This document shows positions 1-10,181 of a stretch of 64,000 bases of DNA, piece after piece. This DNA is from Bactericera cockerelli (Eukaryota; Arthropoda; Insecta; Hemiptera; Triozidae). The position numbers and the translations under genes were made by a program. The notes beneath the pieces were generated by a model. It did no database searches, was not told the origin of the DNA, and saw only the letters and a list, made by a program, of their open reading frames with translations. Location: the NCBI GenBank assembly GCA_024516035.1, contig CM044955.1, positions 44,334,592 to 44,398,591 of the forward strand, written 5' to 3'. Every line of letters starts with the position of its first letter. Position 1 is the stretch's first letter.

Positions 1-529
1 ATTTTATAAAGGGTTTTTACTTTCTTGTTGTCCAATAGTAAAAAAAAAAGTTAAAGTTATCATATTTGTGTTAATCACTTTCATGATATCACAACTACTT
101 AAACTCGTAGCCAACAGTTTATTAGCTGGTAAAAAATTGATGTTTGTCAAATGTTATTATCAATAATTGAAAAATTACAAAGGGCAATATCAATAAACAA
201 AATCAAGATCTCAAGTCTACCAATGTAAGGGCAAATTTGAGACAAGATAAAGTTCTTTCGTCATAACTTAGCACTGATTTTCTCCCATCTAAGACAGTAT
301 GCAAATCAATACTTGACACCACAGAGGTATTATAAAAACATCTATTGATTTTGCACAAAGATAATGCACAAGTTCTACATTCAATACCTAGCTCCATAAG
401 AGATGTTACAATAATGTCTATTAATTTATTTGTAAGTTGTTGTGTTTGAGTATTTTCCTTTAAATTCAATAGTAATTATTTCAATCTGCCACAAATTGAA
501 TCTGAAACATTACAAATGAAATTCAAGAC

Positions 530-640
530 CAGGGTTGTCCAACTTGTGGTCCACGGGCCACATGCAGCCACAAATCTCCTTTTTGAGGCCCACTCAGCAA
601 ATATTAACATAAAGGGGACAACATAGATCAAGTAGTAAAA
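530..640 (+). repeat. possible hAT-type terminal fragment
   Basis: The stretch starting CAGGGTTGTCCAACTTGTGG and running into a gcc-rich segment resembles the CAGGG(T)TGTCCAA ends of hAT-family elements as I remember them. I did not find the matching opposite end nearby, so this is at most a fragment. Confidence 0.25.
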
Positions 641-946
641 AAATTACCCCACATTACTATAGAAAGGTATTTCCCCCATCTAATTGTATTACAAACAATC
701 ATGGGAATTTCTAGCCTATCTCCCTCTGAACCAATTCAACACTGAACTGGTACTTTCTTTTATACACTTGTTTTTTTCAATCTGCAAAACAATTGATCTA
801 ATAGTTAGAGAAGATAACAGGAGAAGGGAGTTTTATCAGATCATTTTCTCATTCATACAGTAAGTAAAGCATGCATGCGTGAGTACACACTTTTTACTTA
901 CTATCATTGACCAACAAGAACTGACATTGTATTCCAAAACCCAAAA

Positions 947-1115
947 AGTGGTTAACACACTAGTCTGGTAATCCAGGTAGCCTAGGGATCCATTGGTTTG
1001 AATCCCACCCAGTGTAAGAATTTTTCCTCCTTAATTTGAGTTTGTGACCACATAATAATAAGACTCTGAGGGTTAGGTGGTAGAAAGTGGTTTGAGCATT
1101 ACCAAAGAGAAATAT
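947..1115 (+). mobile_element. SINE-A copy (tRNA-headed, ATT-tailed family)
   Basis: The copy starts with a tRNA-like A box region (gtggttaac...agtctgg). A B-box-like stretch (ggtttgaatccc) follows, then a body with accacataataataagactc and ggttaggtggtagaaa. The same order recurs at 47601-47811 on plus, and at 29814-30014 and 23732-24915 on minus, so this is a dispersed family and not a tRNA gene. The (ATT)n tail is missing here. Confidence 0.8.
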
Positions 1116-2021
1116 TGTTAAGCCACTGCTTGACTCTCCTGATTCTTGCTTATTATACCAGGTTCTCACAGTAAAATGCTTGATAATAATATACTCACGT
1201 AAACACAACTCCAAAAATGGTTAAACCAGCAGTAGCAACCATGGAATATAAGGTGATAATTTTATTGGCTGGTGTTCCTCTAAGCCTGGTAGGTTTACTG
1301 AACTTGCTTTCCATCTGATGAATTCACAATTTTACAATATGATGCAAAAATCTCATTTATAGCTAACAGAAGCGTATAATGAAAAAGGGCAATAAGATGT
1401 CTGACATTCTCATCAAATGTCAAAATCTCAGGATAGAGAAGGTGAGAACTGAGATCCGAAGAAATAGGAATCGGGAAAATCTTCCTCCCTCTTCACCTAC
1501 AGATTTACAAAAAGGTCAAAAAGGAAAAAGCCAAGAAGATACTGCTTCATGAAGTCTGAACTGTCTGAAGGAAGCAATAGCTACCGGTCAATCAATAAAG
1601 GAAAACGAAAGGAATTGGTAAATTTATTACATCGACAGGGTTCAAAAAACGACGATGATCTTTCGGAAAAATAAAAATCCCTCTTAAGCTTATAATTTTC
1701 ACTAAAAATTCCCTTTCCATGAACCATTTTTTATATACAATGAAATTTCTAAAGTACTAGAACTGTAAAGCTGTCAATTGTCAAAGGCAGAGCCACACCC
1801 TCTATTGATGAGTCTCTTGTAGTTTTTGGAGAATTTAGTAAGTTTCTGACAGTCATTTTTATCTAATTGAGTTTATTGAGTTCAGTCAGTGAAAAGTTTG
1901 TTTGAAGGCGGCAACAAGGGGGATCCTTGGCCTAGACTCTCGACCCTTAGGCCTATTTTTTTTATATGAATATTATGAATAAAAAAATCGAAAAAAAAAC
2001 AAATAAAACGAATATTTTTGT

Positions 2022-2365
2022 CTTCTATCGCGATATGGCTGCAAATATTTTCCATTTTCCGCCATTATTAAACAAATAAAGTAAATATTTTCCATCGCGA
2101 TCCGGCTGCAAATAACCAAATAAACATGGCGGAGAAAGCAACGGACAATGGAAAATATTTGCAGCCAGATCGCGATAGAAGAGAAATATCCGTTTTTTCA
2201 CTTTCTTTGCTCTTTTTTGATTTCCCCCCCCCCCCATTTTAAATATTATTTTAAAAAGACGCTTGAACTATCCATAATCATAATTTTCCAAAATACTTGG
2301 AGCCTGATTTTTCTTGAACATCGCGGAAAAACAAAATATTTGCAGCCATATCGTGATGGAAAAGA
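2022..2365. repeat. four interspersed copies of a 24-bp motif in both orientations
   Basis: Copies of tatcgcgatatggctgcaaa with a tttccat-type flank lie at 2022-2056 and 2088-2113 on plus and at 2148-2182 and 2337-2365 on minus. The first and third form a hairpin with arms of about 35 bp. This could be a small foldback element. I do not recognise the family. Confidence 0.6.
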
Positions 2366-2946
2366 AAATATTTATTTTATTTGTTTAAAAATGAAGGCAA
2401 TATTTGTTTTATTCAAAATATTTATTTTTAAATATTCGTTTTATTTCGACTTCGACTATATTTTACATGGTATCAGGGTCCAGGGTTATAGGCCCCGTGT
2501 TCGCGCACTTAGTTCACGCAGCTGGTTCGTTAACCGGTGACGGGCGGCGTAAAAATTGGAAAGGGGCCAAATTTTACCTCAATATGTACAACAACGAATC
2601 CCGTGTCATGTGACGCGGAACTCTTTCAGACCTAAAAACTTTATGTAAAGCTCAGACAAATTTTTGGGGCATTCGGTCACTATAAGGCCGGGATCCCACT
2701 AAAAAGTACAAAACATTTCGGTCTTGCAACGTTGTGTAATATTATATAATTTTTTGATCATTGAAGTGAAAATTAGTGTAAACATAACTTTTCTGCTCAA
2801 TGTTGCATACAACATTGCGTGATTCCTGGCAGAGGAGCTTTGCCCCGAAAGTGGTATATCGTTGCAACCCTCTCTGGGTAACCTTGCAGCGAGTGTCGAT
2901 GTCACTATTGATATCGCTGATATAGGAAGAATCAATGTTGATTTGC

Positions 2947-2973
2947 CGCACTGAGATCATGTAACATAGAGGG
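2947..2973. repeat. left arm of a 24-bp inverted repeat (partner 9264-9291)
   Basis: The sequence gatcatgtaacatagaggg, with cactga before it and aacc after, is repeated inverted near 9264-9291. A block gagggaccatcagct occurs next to each arm (about 3002 and 9218). The LINE at 3276-9180 lies between them. Before that insertion the arms were roughly 400 bp apart, so they probably belong to an older element. Confidence 0.5.
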
Positions 2974-3264
2974 AACCCGATGAATCAAGATTTGCGTCCA
3001 AGAGGGACCATCAGCTAATTTCAAAATGAGTGCCGGAGTTGTAGAAATTTTTCTCTCGCGAAGGAGTGGGTACCTAAACTACCTAATTCTTCTAAAGAAA
3101 TATTTTTACTTTTTTCATACCTACCTATTAGTTATTTTTGTCTTTTTTTCCTCTTTTACTTTCCTTATTTTCTACTTATTATGTAGTAATATAAGACTTG
3201 GTATCTGACGTAAAAATTAAAGATGTTTAGTTATCCGCCACTGCATGAGGTAAACAAAAAATTC

Positions 3265-3275
3265 AAATAAATTGA
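3265..3275. repeat. LINE target-site duplication, left copy
   Basis: AAATAAATTGA here is identical to 9181-9191 at the other end of the LINE and directly follows its A tail (minus-strand sense). Confidence 0.85.
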
Positions 3276-3359
3276 TTTTTTTTTTTCATAAATTATTTTA
3301 AAAGGGGCGCAACTTTAGGTTGAGTTATATGCCCCTTTCAAAATGGTATCATTTATTTA

Positions 3360-3495
3360 CAAGTATAAGGAAATACAGAATAAGGAAAAGGGGTATAAAT
3401 AAAAATATACAAGAAAGGATAAATATAAGGATATAACAAAAAAGGAAAAAGGGTATAAATAAAAATATACAAGGAATATAAATATAAGTATAACA
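3360..3495 (-). repeat. two diverged ~70-bp tandem units in the LINE 3' UTR
   Basis: A unit containing aaaggggtataaataaaaat occurs twice, near 3388 and 3450, with similar flanks. It lies between the ORF2 stop and the A tail, a place where LINE 3' UTR tandem repeats are common. Confidence 0.6.
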
Positions 3496-3590
3496 AGTTA
3501 AAATAATAAGTAGAGGGGAAAAGATATCAGCGTACAATAGAATACAAATAATAAGGAAATATTAATAATAGGAGAAGAGGAGTATTCAGG

Positions 3591-6500
3591 TTAGATTTTT
3601 TTATATACATGTATTTCTTTTAGGAACATCATCAATTTGTCCATTTTAAAAGAAGAGTCTCCTAAAATATCCATTAATTCTTTATTGGTATAATTATATT
3701 TGATTCGGATATTTTGGTATTTTGGACAATATCTAAGAATATGATCAATTGATAATATAATGTCAGGGCAGTAAGTACATCTTGGAGGGTCAGTTTTCTC
3801 CATTAGAAATTGATGTGTTATTAAAGTATGCCCTATTCTTATTCTAGTGATTATTTTTTCTTCAAGGCGATTGTTTCTATTAGAGCTCTCCCAAGGAAAA
3901 ACATCTTTTTTAATTAATTTTATTTTGTTAGGAGTGTCTATGTCATCCCACCATGTTTGCCATTCTTTTTTAACTTTATCTTTTAAATAATTTTTTAAAT
4001 CAGACATGGTAATAATGTCTATAGTATAATTATGGTTGTTGGATTTAGCTATTTTATCAACTTTCTCATTGCCGGAAATTCCACAGTGGGAAGGGATCCA
4101 GACAATAGATAGTTTAATCCCCATGGAAATTAAAAAATGGCAGAGTTCTTGAATTTTTTCAATAATTGAATTTTTGGGACATATTTTGTTCATTGACATA
4201 GTTAAGCTTTGAGAGTCAGTGAAAATAATAATTTCTTTGGATTTAGATGAAAAATCGTATTCTGATGCATGCTTTAGACACATTTCCATAGCAATAGCTT
4301 CAGCAGTAAAGCTAGACGATATGTTATTAAGTTTAGCACTTTTTACAATATCTAAAAATTTAAAGGCTGATCCAACGCCAGATTCACTTTTTGAGCCATC
4401 AGTATAGCAAATAATTGCATTTTTAGATATTTTTGATAAAAATTCATTAAATTTATGTTGGAATTCTATTGGGTAGGCAGAATTTTTTTGTTGGTTTGAG
4501 ATTTTATGAAAAGAGGGCAGGTTGTTTTTCCAAAAAGGAAGTAAATTATTAGATGTATGTAAGAGAGGGAAAAGAGTTTTGATATTAGGATTATTTTCAT
4601 AAAATCTCAAGCTTAAAGGTTTAGTTTTACCAAAGAAAATATGTATTATATCATATTCACTAATACCCATCACTATGTCCTTCATTGGGTTTATGAATTG
4701 AAATAAAGTTTTAGCAACATAATTATTTATAAGATACATGCGTCGGTATTGTAAGGGAGGTTCGCCAGCATCAACAAGCAGATTTTCAATTCTGCTTGAT
4801 TTAAATGCACCAGTAGCTATTCTAATAGCATTATTTTGGATTGGTTCTAGTCGATTGAGTTGGAATTTACTAGCAGACCCATAAATTGGGGCACCATATT
4901 CAATAATTGGTCTAACATAACTTTTGTAAAGTCTTAATAAAAATTTTCTACTAAGTCCATGATTTTTGTTGTTTAAAATTTGTAAAATATTAGATGCTTT
5001 AATGGCTCTGGCTCTAGTGTAATCTATATGGAATTTCCATGTGAGGCGGGCATCAAATATCATACCTAATATTTTAATTTGGTTAAACTTTTGAATTACA
5101 ATATTGTTAAATACTAGATCAAAAGAAGGGCTAGGTCTTCTTCTAGAAAAAAATATCATTTTTGTTTTTTCTTCGGAAAATTTTGGGCCGTTAGATTTAG
5201 CCCAACGAGTCAAGGAATTTAATGTTTTTTGTAAAGTTAATTGGATGGATTCGGGATTTTTATGGGTCATATAAAATATGATATCATCAACATATATGCT
5301 ATATCTCACAGGATTATTGAAACATTTGGAGATATCAGATATTACAATATTCCACAGTGTTGCGCTTAGAGACGAACCTTGCAAGATTCCGTTCTCTAAA
5401 TTATATAGTGAGGAAAGGGAGTTGTTTACTTTAACTTGAATGCTTCGGTTATTTAGGAATTTTTCAAGGTAAGTGAAAATTCTACCATTGATATTCCATT
5501 TATTTAATTTTTGTAGTATTTTGTGTTTCCAAGTGAGGTCAAAAGCTTTTTCAATGTCTAAACTCACCATAACAGTATGTTCTTTACATGCAAATCCTTT
5601 AAGTATATGATGTTCTAACAGTGCTAAACTATCAATAGTTGATTTACCCTTAATACAGCCATTTTGGTATCTATCAAGGAGGTTTTTTGATTCTAAGATC
5701 CATCTTAATCTGTTATTAACCATTTTCTCCATTATTTTACTGGTACAACTTATTAAGGATATGGGTCTATAATTTTTAGCGATTTTTGAATCTTTACCAG
5801 GTTTACAAATAGGAATAATGATGGACTTTTTCCAAATTTCTGGAAACAAGCCACTAGTCCAAACATGGTTATAAAGAGAAAGTAATGCTTCCAGTGAGTG
5901 TTGTGATAGATTCTGTAACATAGGGTATGAAATTTCGTCTAAGCCAGTTGCAGAAGATCTGCAATTTTTAAGAGCCTCTTGTAATTCCTTATAGTTGAAT
6001 TTTTCATTGTAACACTCAAGATTATCAGATATGTTGGTTATATTTATTTTTTCAGCATTATTTTTAAAGATTTGAAATTCTTTATCATAATGTAAAGATT
6101 TGGAAACATTGGAAAAATGTTTTGCAAAAATTTCTGATTGTTCGTAAGAATCACTTATTATAATATTATCGTCTTTAATAAAAGTTATTGGGTTGTAAGG
6201 ATATTTACCTTTTAATCTTTTTAGTTGTTTCCACATGGTTTTTTGGTCTAATGGTTTGTTGATTGAGGAGAGGAATTTAAGCCATGAATCACATTTTTTT
6301 GTTTGAACTATTTGTCTGGTTTGAGCTCTACATTTTTTAAAGTGAATAAAATTATCAATGGTAGGATTTTTTCGATATTTTTTTAATGCTTTTTTCCTAA
6401 TGCGAATGGACTCAGCAATTTCTTCGCTCCACCATGGGACACATTTAGTTTTAATTTTGCATTTAGGGATGGAGAGAATACTAGCATTTAAGATAATGTC

Positions 6501-7397
6501 ATTGAATTTTGATACTCCTAAGTTGATATTGTTATCATTTATTTGTATATCAACGAGTGATTTGGTTAATTCTTGGAATTTAACCCAATCAGCCTTTCCA
6601 TAAGACCAAGGTCTTTGGGGGCTGTTGTATGTAAAATTTAGAGAAGGATGTAAAGAAATAATAATTGGGAAATGGTCAGAGAAATAAATATCATCATGGG
6701 TCGACCATTCAAGGAGGGGAAGGAGTGAATCAGAAGCTAATGATAAGTCAATATGGGTGAAAATCTTGTGAGTTAGGTTGAAATGGGTAGGGGATCCATT
6801 ATTAAGAATTCCTAGATCAATGTTATTGAAAAGGAAATTTTCCAAAACTAAACCTCTCGGATTATTGGAGGAACTTCCCCATAAAATGTGGTGGGCATTA
6901 AAATCACCAACTAGTAGACATGGTTTAGGTAATTGGTTGTATAAGGAATTCAGCTGATTATAATTAAGGGTAATGTTATGAGATATGTATATATTGCATA
7001 TACAAACAAAATTAATAGATGGGTGGTATATTTTGACAGCAACAGCTTGAATTTCACTATTGATGTGTATCATTTCAGAAAAAATAGATTTATGTACCAA
7101 AGTTAATACACCATTACACGCATGGAGAGAATTAGATATATGGTCATGTCTATAAGAGTTAAAAGTGTTGAAATTGATTTTGTTTCTGAAAGTTAAGTGG
7201 CTTTCTTGTAAGCATATAATTAAAGGGCAAAATTGTTGAATTAAAAGTTTAAGGTCATTTAGCTTACTAAAAAAACCATTACAATTCCATTGAAGAATTA
7301 AATTGTGACTAGTCTTATTTTGTGTTGTCATAGAATGATAAAATATGTATAAAAAAATCACAATATTATTAAAATATAAGAGACCTTGAAGGAACAT
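3591..7397 (-). CDS. LINE ORF2: AP endonuclease / reverse transcriptase / RNase H
   Basis: This 1268-aa polyprotein copies element RNA into a nicked chromosomal target. The N-terminal AP-type endonuclease spans about residues 30-250: LQWNCNG, LQESHL near 64, VGDFNAHH, and SDHFPI near 240. The reverse transcriptase follows at about 490-760, with NYRPISL, VSLDIEKAFD, GILQGSSLS and the catalytic YVDD near 700. An RNase H domain lies at about 990-1120 with CYTDGSK, a TAEA glutamate, FTDSQS and WIPSHCG...NEKVDKIAK, so its acidic residues look present. A C-terminal CTYC...H...C zinc-binding stretch near 1210 is usual for this superfamily. No stop or frameshift interrupts it. The start lies 53 bases after the ORF1 stop, so translation probably depends on reinitiation or an internal start. 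The first ATG may not be the one used, because the first 25 or so residues are not endonuclease-like. Confidence 0.93.
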   Translation of the reverse strand: MFLQGLLYFNNIVIFLYIFYHSMTTQNKTSHNLILQWNCNGFFSKLNDLKLLIQQFCPLIICLQESHLTFRNKINFNTFNSYRHDHISNSLHACNGVLTLVHKSIFSEMIHINSEIQAVAVKIYHPSINFVCICNIYISHNITLNYNQLNSLYNQLPKPCLLVGDFNAHHILWGSSSNNPRGLVLENFLFNNIDLGILNNGSPTHFNLTHKIFTHIDLSLASDSLLPLLEWSTHDDIYFSDHFPIIISLHPSLNFTYNSPQRPWSYGKADWVKFQELTKSLVDIQINDNNINLGVSKFNDIILNASILSIPKCKIKTKCVPWWSEEIAESIRIRKKALKKYRKNPTIDNFIHFKKCRAQTRQIVQTKKCDSWLKFLSSINKPLDQKTMWKQLKRLKGKYPYNPITFIKDDNIIISDSYEQSEIFAKHFSNVSKSLHYDKEFQIFKNNAEKINITNISDNLECYNEKFNYKELQEALKNCRSSATGLDEISYPMLQNLSQHSLEALLSLYNHVWTSGLFPEIWKKSIIIPICKPGKDSKIAKNYRPISLISCTSKIMEKMVNNRLRWILESKNLLDRYQNGCIKGKSTIDSLALLEHHILKGFACKEHTVMVSLDIEKAFDLTWKHKILQKLNKWNINGRIFTYLEKFLNNRSIQVKVNNSLSSLYNLENGILQGSSLSATLWNIVISDISKCFNNPVRYSIYVDDIIFYMTHKNPESIQLTLQKTLNSLTRWAKSNGPKFSEEKTKMIFFSRRRPSPSFDLVFNNIVIQKFNQIKILGMIFDARLTWKFHIDYTRARAIKASNILQILNNKNHGLSRKFLLRLYKSYVRPIIEYGAPIYGSASKFQLNRLEPIQNNAIRIATGAFKSSRIENLLVDAGEPPLQYRRMYLINNYVAKTLFQFINPMKDIVMGISEYDIIHIFFGKTKPLSLRFYENNPNIKTLFPLLHTSNNLLPFWKNNLPSFHKISNQQKNSAYPIEFQHKFNEFLSKISKNAIICYTDGSKSESGVGSAFKFLDIVKSAKLNNISSSFTAEAIAMEMCLKHASEYDFSSKSKEIIIFTDSQSLTMSMNKICPKNSIIEKIQELCHFLISMGIKLSIVWIPSHCGISGNEKVDKIAKSNNHNYTIDIITMSDLKNYLKDKVKKEWQTWWDDIDTPNKIKLIKKDVFPWESSNRNNRLEEKIITRIRIGHTLITHQFLMEKTDPPRCTYCPDIILSIDHILRYCPKYQNIRIKYNYTNKELMDILGDSSFKMDKLMMFLKEIHVYKKI

Positions 7398-7450
7398 AAA
7401 AAATAGTATTAAAAAATAAAATAGTAATAAAAATAATACAATGAATAAAA

Positions 7451-8971
7451 CTACTCCTGGGGGGGAGAGGCTTCTTCAAATTTAGAAGGCTCATCTCCAG
7501 TAGCTGTTTTATCTCTTGCTTCATCTTCATTTACAATTTCAGTGGTATCCATTGGGGAATCAATATTAGGTATAGGACTATTTATAATTGGATCTTCAGT
7601 CTTTTCATGTGTATTATTATGAGGAACAGATTTTTGGGATTGAGAAAAATCAATTGTAGAAGAGTAGATCTTCTTTAATTTATTGATTACTGGATTCTTA
7701 AGAGGGGAAGATTGTGCATAGCTATGTTCAGAAAGTTTATTATCAATAGAGGAAATGGTATTTTTGTTAAGACAAACACCATTGGGTCCTTTGTATTGGT
7801 CCACATTGATGAGTTGTTCTTTTATAATATTTGATTGAAAATTTGGAAGATGCTTTTGAGGAGGAAAGGATTTTTTCTTAGGGATCCTGTTGCTGCCGGG
7901 AGGAGCTCTCCTCTTGTGGGTTTCATAGGTATTTGGACTGAAGTCATAGATATTCATGGAGCAGGAAGGAAGGGAAGGAGAATTTACAGCAGAAGTTAGA
8001 GGAACTACTAGACTTGGGATAGTAGGAGATTTGGATTGGTTGGACTGGAAATTATTGCGAAGAGTAGGAAAGTTTTGTTGATCAAGCCTTGATTGCACTT
8101 TAGAAGAGAAGGATTTGGCATTTTTTCTAGGGAATATGATTGCTGCTTCTTGAAAGCAAAGAGGTTGTACCATCATTATCTTTTTGATGTCACATTGTCT
8201 GATGTATTCTGGGCAATCTTTCTTGGAAATAGGAGAATGATTACCACGGCAATGTAGACATGAAGGAGTTGATTTTTGACAGTTGTGGGAAGTGGAGTTA
8301 GACATGGATTCAGAGCAATTTTTACATTTTTGTTCACTATTACATTTTTTGCTAGAGTGACCAAATTGAAGGCAGTTAAAACATTGCATTACATTTTGAA
8401 TGTATGGTTCAATTTCACCTCTTACATGAAATAAGTAAATGTAAGAAGGGAGGGATTGACCTTCAATCATCAGTTTTACTGTATTGCTTGGGACATATTT
8501 ACTTTCTCCAACTTCATTGGGTACTCGGCGATTAAGCCTTTGTACTCCAACTACATTGAAATTGCGAGCATCAATATTTTCTAGTATTTCATCATCAGTG
8601 AAGTCAGGATCGATATCTTTTAAAATTGCAAATTTGTATAGGTAATTAGCAGGAATATAGACATTGTATGTCTTTAGGATTTCAGGATTGGAAGCCAATG
8701 TATTGGCATCAGCACAGGAATTACAGCTTACCACAATTTTAGATCTGGTTATACGATTGAATTGAGGTATATTTGATGAAGGAAGGATAGTGGTTACCAT
8801 TTGTCCAACTTTAAATTTGCATAAGTAGGGGTATTTCACATTAGGTTGTTTCTTGGTTTCAAAAATAACTTTATATTGTTCATATTTGACATCTTTATTG
8901 TATAAGGAGATTGGTTTAGGCACTTCATTGTCATTGGGCTGGGGGCATTTGCCCCCAGAGTTATCACCCAT
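7451..8971 (-). CDS. LINE ORF1: gag-like nucleic-acid-binding protein
   Basis: This 506-aa protein of the same LINE should coat element RNA and carry it to the nucleus as a ribonucleoprotein. Near residues 195-208 there is a classic CCHC knuckle, CFNCLQFGHSSKKC (C-X2-C-X4-H-X4-C). Two further Cys/His clusters follow (CKNCSE...HNC and CLHCRGNH...DC, about 210-252), the usual triple-knuckle pattern of I/Jockey gag proteins. The region before the knuckles fits the RRM/PRE_C2HC-type part of these proteins. The last 200 residues are Ser/Pro/Asn-rich and probably disordered. The ORF is intact and directly precedes ORF2. The start is the only early ATG, about 209 bp inside the element. Confidence 0.88.
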   Translation of the reverse strand: MGDNSGGKCPQPNDNEVPKPISLYNKDVKYEQYKVIFETKKQPNVKYPYLCKFKVGQMVTTILPSSNIPQFNRITRSKIVVSCNSCADANTLASNPEILKTYNVYIPANYLYKFAILKDIDPDFTDDEILENIDARNFNVVGVQRLNRRVPNEVGESKYVPSNTVKLMIEGQSLPSYIYLFHVRGEIEPYIQNVMQCFNCLQFGHSSKKCNSEQKCKNCSESMSNSTSHNCQKSTPSCLHCRGNHSPISKKDCPEYIRQCDIKKIMMVQPLCFQEAAIIFPRKNAKSFSSKVQSRLDQQNFPTLRNNFQSNQSKSPTIPSLVVPLTSAVNSPSLPSCSMNIYDFSPNTYETHKRRAPPGSNRIPKKKSFPPQKHLPNFQSNIIKEQLINVDQYKGPNGVCLNKNTISSIDNKLSEHSYAQSSPLKNPVINKLKKIYSSTIDFSQSQKSVPHNNTHEKTEDPIINSPIPNIDSPMDTTEIVNEDEARDKTATGDEPSKFEEASPPQE

Positions 8972-9180
8972 TTTGGGTTGTTTTAAATGTTCTAAGATTA
9001 TAATTCACATTTTAGTTGAAAAATGGCCCGCACAGAAAGAGAAAGAACTATTTTATTATACACAGGAACACGATTCGAAACAGTAAAGGTTCTAACAATT
9101 TTACGAAAGACTCGAAATTTTAGGCTTTCTATGAAAACTTGGAAAAGGCCTAAAAATTTTCCGGAGAAAACCAGAAAAAG

Positions 9181-9191
9181 AAATAAATTGA
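9181..9191. repeat. LINE target-site duplication, right copy
   Basis: AAATAAATTGA matches 3265-3275 and sets the 5' end of the LINE at 9180. Confidence 0.85.
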
Positions 9192-9263
9192 ATCAATCAG
9201 AGGCCGGGATTTGTTGAAAGAGGGACCATCAGCTGTTCAAAGTTGGACACATAAATTTGATAA

Positions 9264-9291
9264 GGTTCCCTCTATGTTATATGATCTCAGT
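9264..9291. repeat. right arm of the inverted repeat at 2947-2973
   Basis: The sequence ggttccctctatgttatatg with atctcagtg after it is the reverse complement, with one or two mismatches, of 2947-2973. Confidence 0.5.
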
Positions 9292-9299
9292 GATTCGCC

Positions 9300-10181
9300 G
9301 TCTCTGTGCTATTGACAAGGAACATTGATAGTGTAGTCATAGCGTGTAGATTTTACACGCTATGGTGTGGTATTGCATCCGTAATGATCGAACTTTTCAA
9401 ATTCGATACCACCGAAAGAACATAGACGAGGTTAATGCTGAGTTGGTGTTGATAAACGTTGTTGTTTGTTAGGTAGGGTGGACCAAAAAGTTTGGAGCTA
9501 AATATCTCAAAAAGTATAAGCTTTTTTCCATGATATTTTCTTAAACTTGAAGGCTTTTTATTCAAAATTCTTCATATGCCCGCTATTTTTACATAAAAAG
9601 GACCATTCTTAAGAAAAAATACTTTGAATTTTTTGGTCTCTGTCCCATTGGCCGGGGTACATTGGGACTAATAAAAAGGCTATACAATAAAACGGCAAAT
9701 ATTTCATGTTACAAGGATAAGAAAAACAAAATTATTTCAAATTAAGTAGGTATAAAGCATTTATTTATTAAAATAATATTTAACATTTATCAAAATAATA
9801 TTAACAAAAGGCAAAAGTTAAAAAAAAAAACGTTTGCCGGATAAATGCAGGATACATGTCTTTACATAATTATCTTTGTGAATAACAGGTAGGTATACGG
9901 AAAAAAAACATTGCCTCCGTGGTGTAACGGTTGTGACCTAACAGTAAAAATCACCTAACAGCAAAAATCAGCACGATAATCTAGAGAGGTAATGCTGCCA
10001 GTGTATTGGGAGCATTTCCATCAGAAAAATTGACTTCCATGTTCTATCTGTAAATTTCAAAAGCATGAAGTTGAACAATGCCGACCCCAAGTAAAGTTTG
10101 GGAAAAGCCAAAGTGAAAGAAGAATAAGGCACAAACAATAAAGCCAAAGAGATTGCCAGAGTGAAGAGGACTCTGATAATA
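9300..10181. other. intergenic, no gene recognised
   Basis: AT-rich sequence without a credible exon. It contains a SINE-C head fragment at about 9913-9945 (gcctccgtggtgtaacggtt). A ccggggtacattgggac stretch near 9651 resembles the reverse complement of 11370-11402 and may mark the end of a degraded element around the palindromic MITE. Confidence 0.5.

Larger units (their letters stand above)
1..3264. other. intergenic, repeat-rich, no gene recognised
   Basis: I see no credible coding exon here. Short ORFs lack codon structure or overlap repeats. The stretch holds a possible hAT-like end near 530, a tRNA-headed SINE at 947-1115, a cluster of four copies of a 24-bp motif at 2022-2365, and one arm of an inverted repeat near 2947-2973. 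It ends at the target site of the full-length LINE. Confidence 0.6.
3276..9180 (-). mobile_element. full-length non-LTR retrotransposon (I/Jockey-like LINE)
   Basis: The element is 5.9 kb on the minus strand. It is bounded by an identical 11-bp target duplication, AAATAAATTGA, at 3265-3275 and 9181-9191. The 3' end carries an A tail, seen as a T run at about 3277-3289 on plus. A 5' UTR of about 209 bp precedes ORF1 (8971-7451). A 53-base gap separates it from ORF2 (7397-3591), and a 3' UTR of about 300 bp follows. Both ORFs are open throughout. A complete 5' end, an intact target duplication and undamaged ORFs point to a recent, possibly active insertion. The order endonuclease, RT, RNase H fits the I group or an RNase H-bearing Jockey relative; I cannot fix the clade by eye. 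Confidence 0.9.

Noticed and set aside
2466..2480. tggtatcag motif resembling a copia primer-binding site
   Set aside because: No LTRs, polypurine tract or gag/pol frame nearby.
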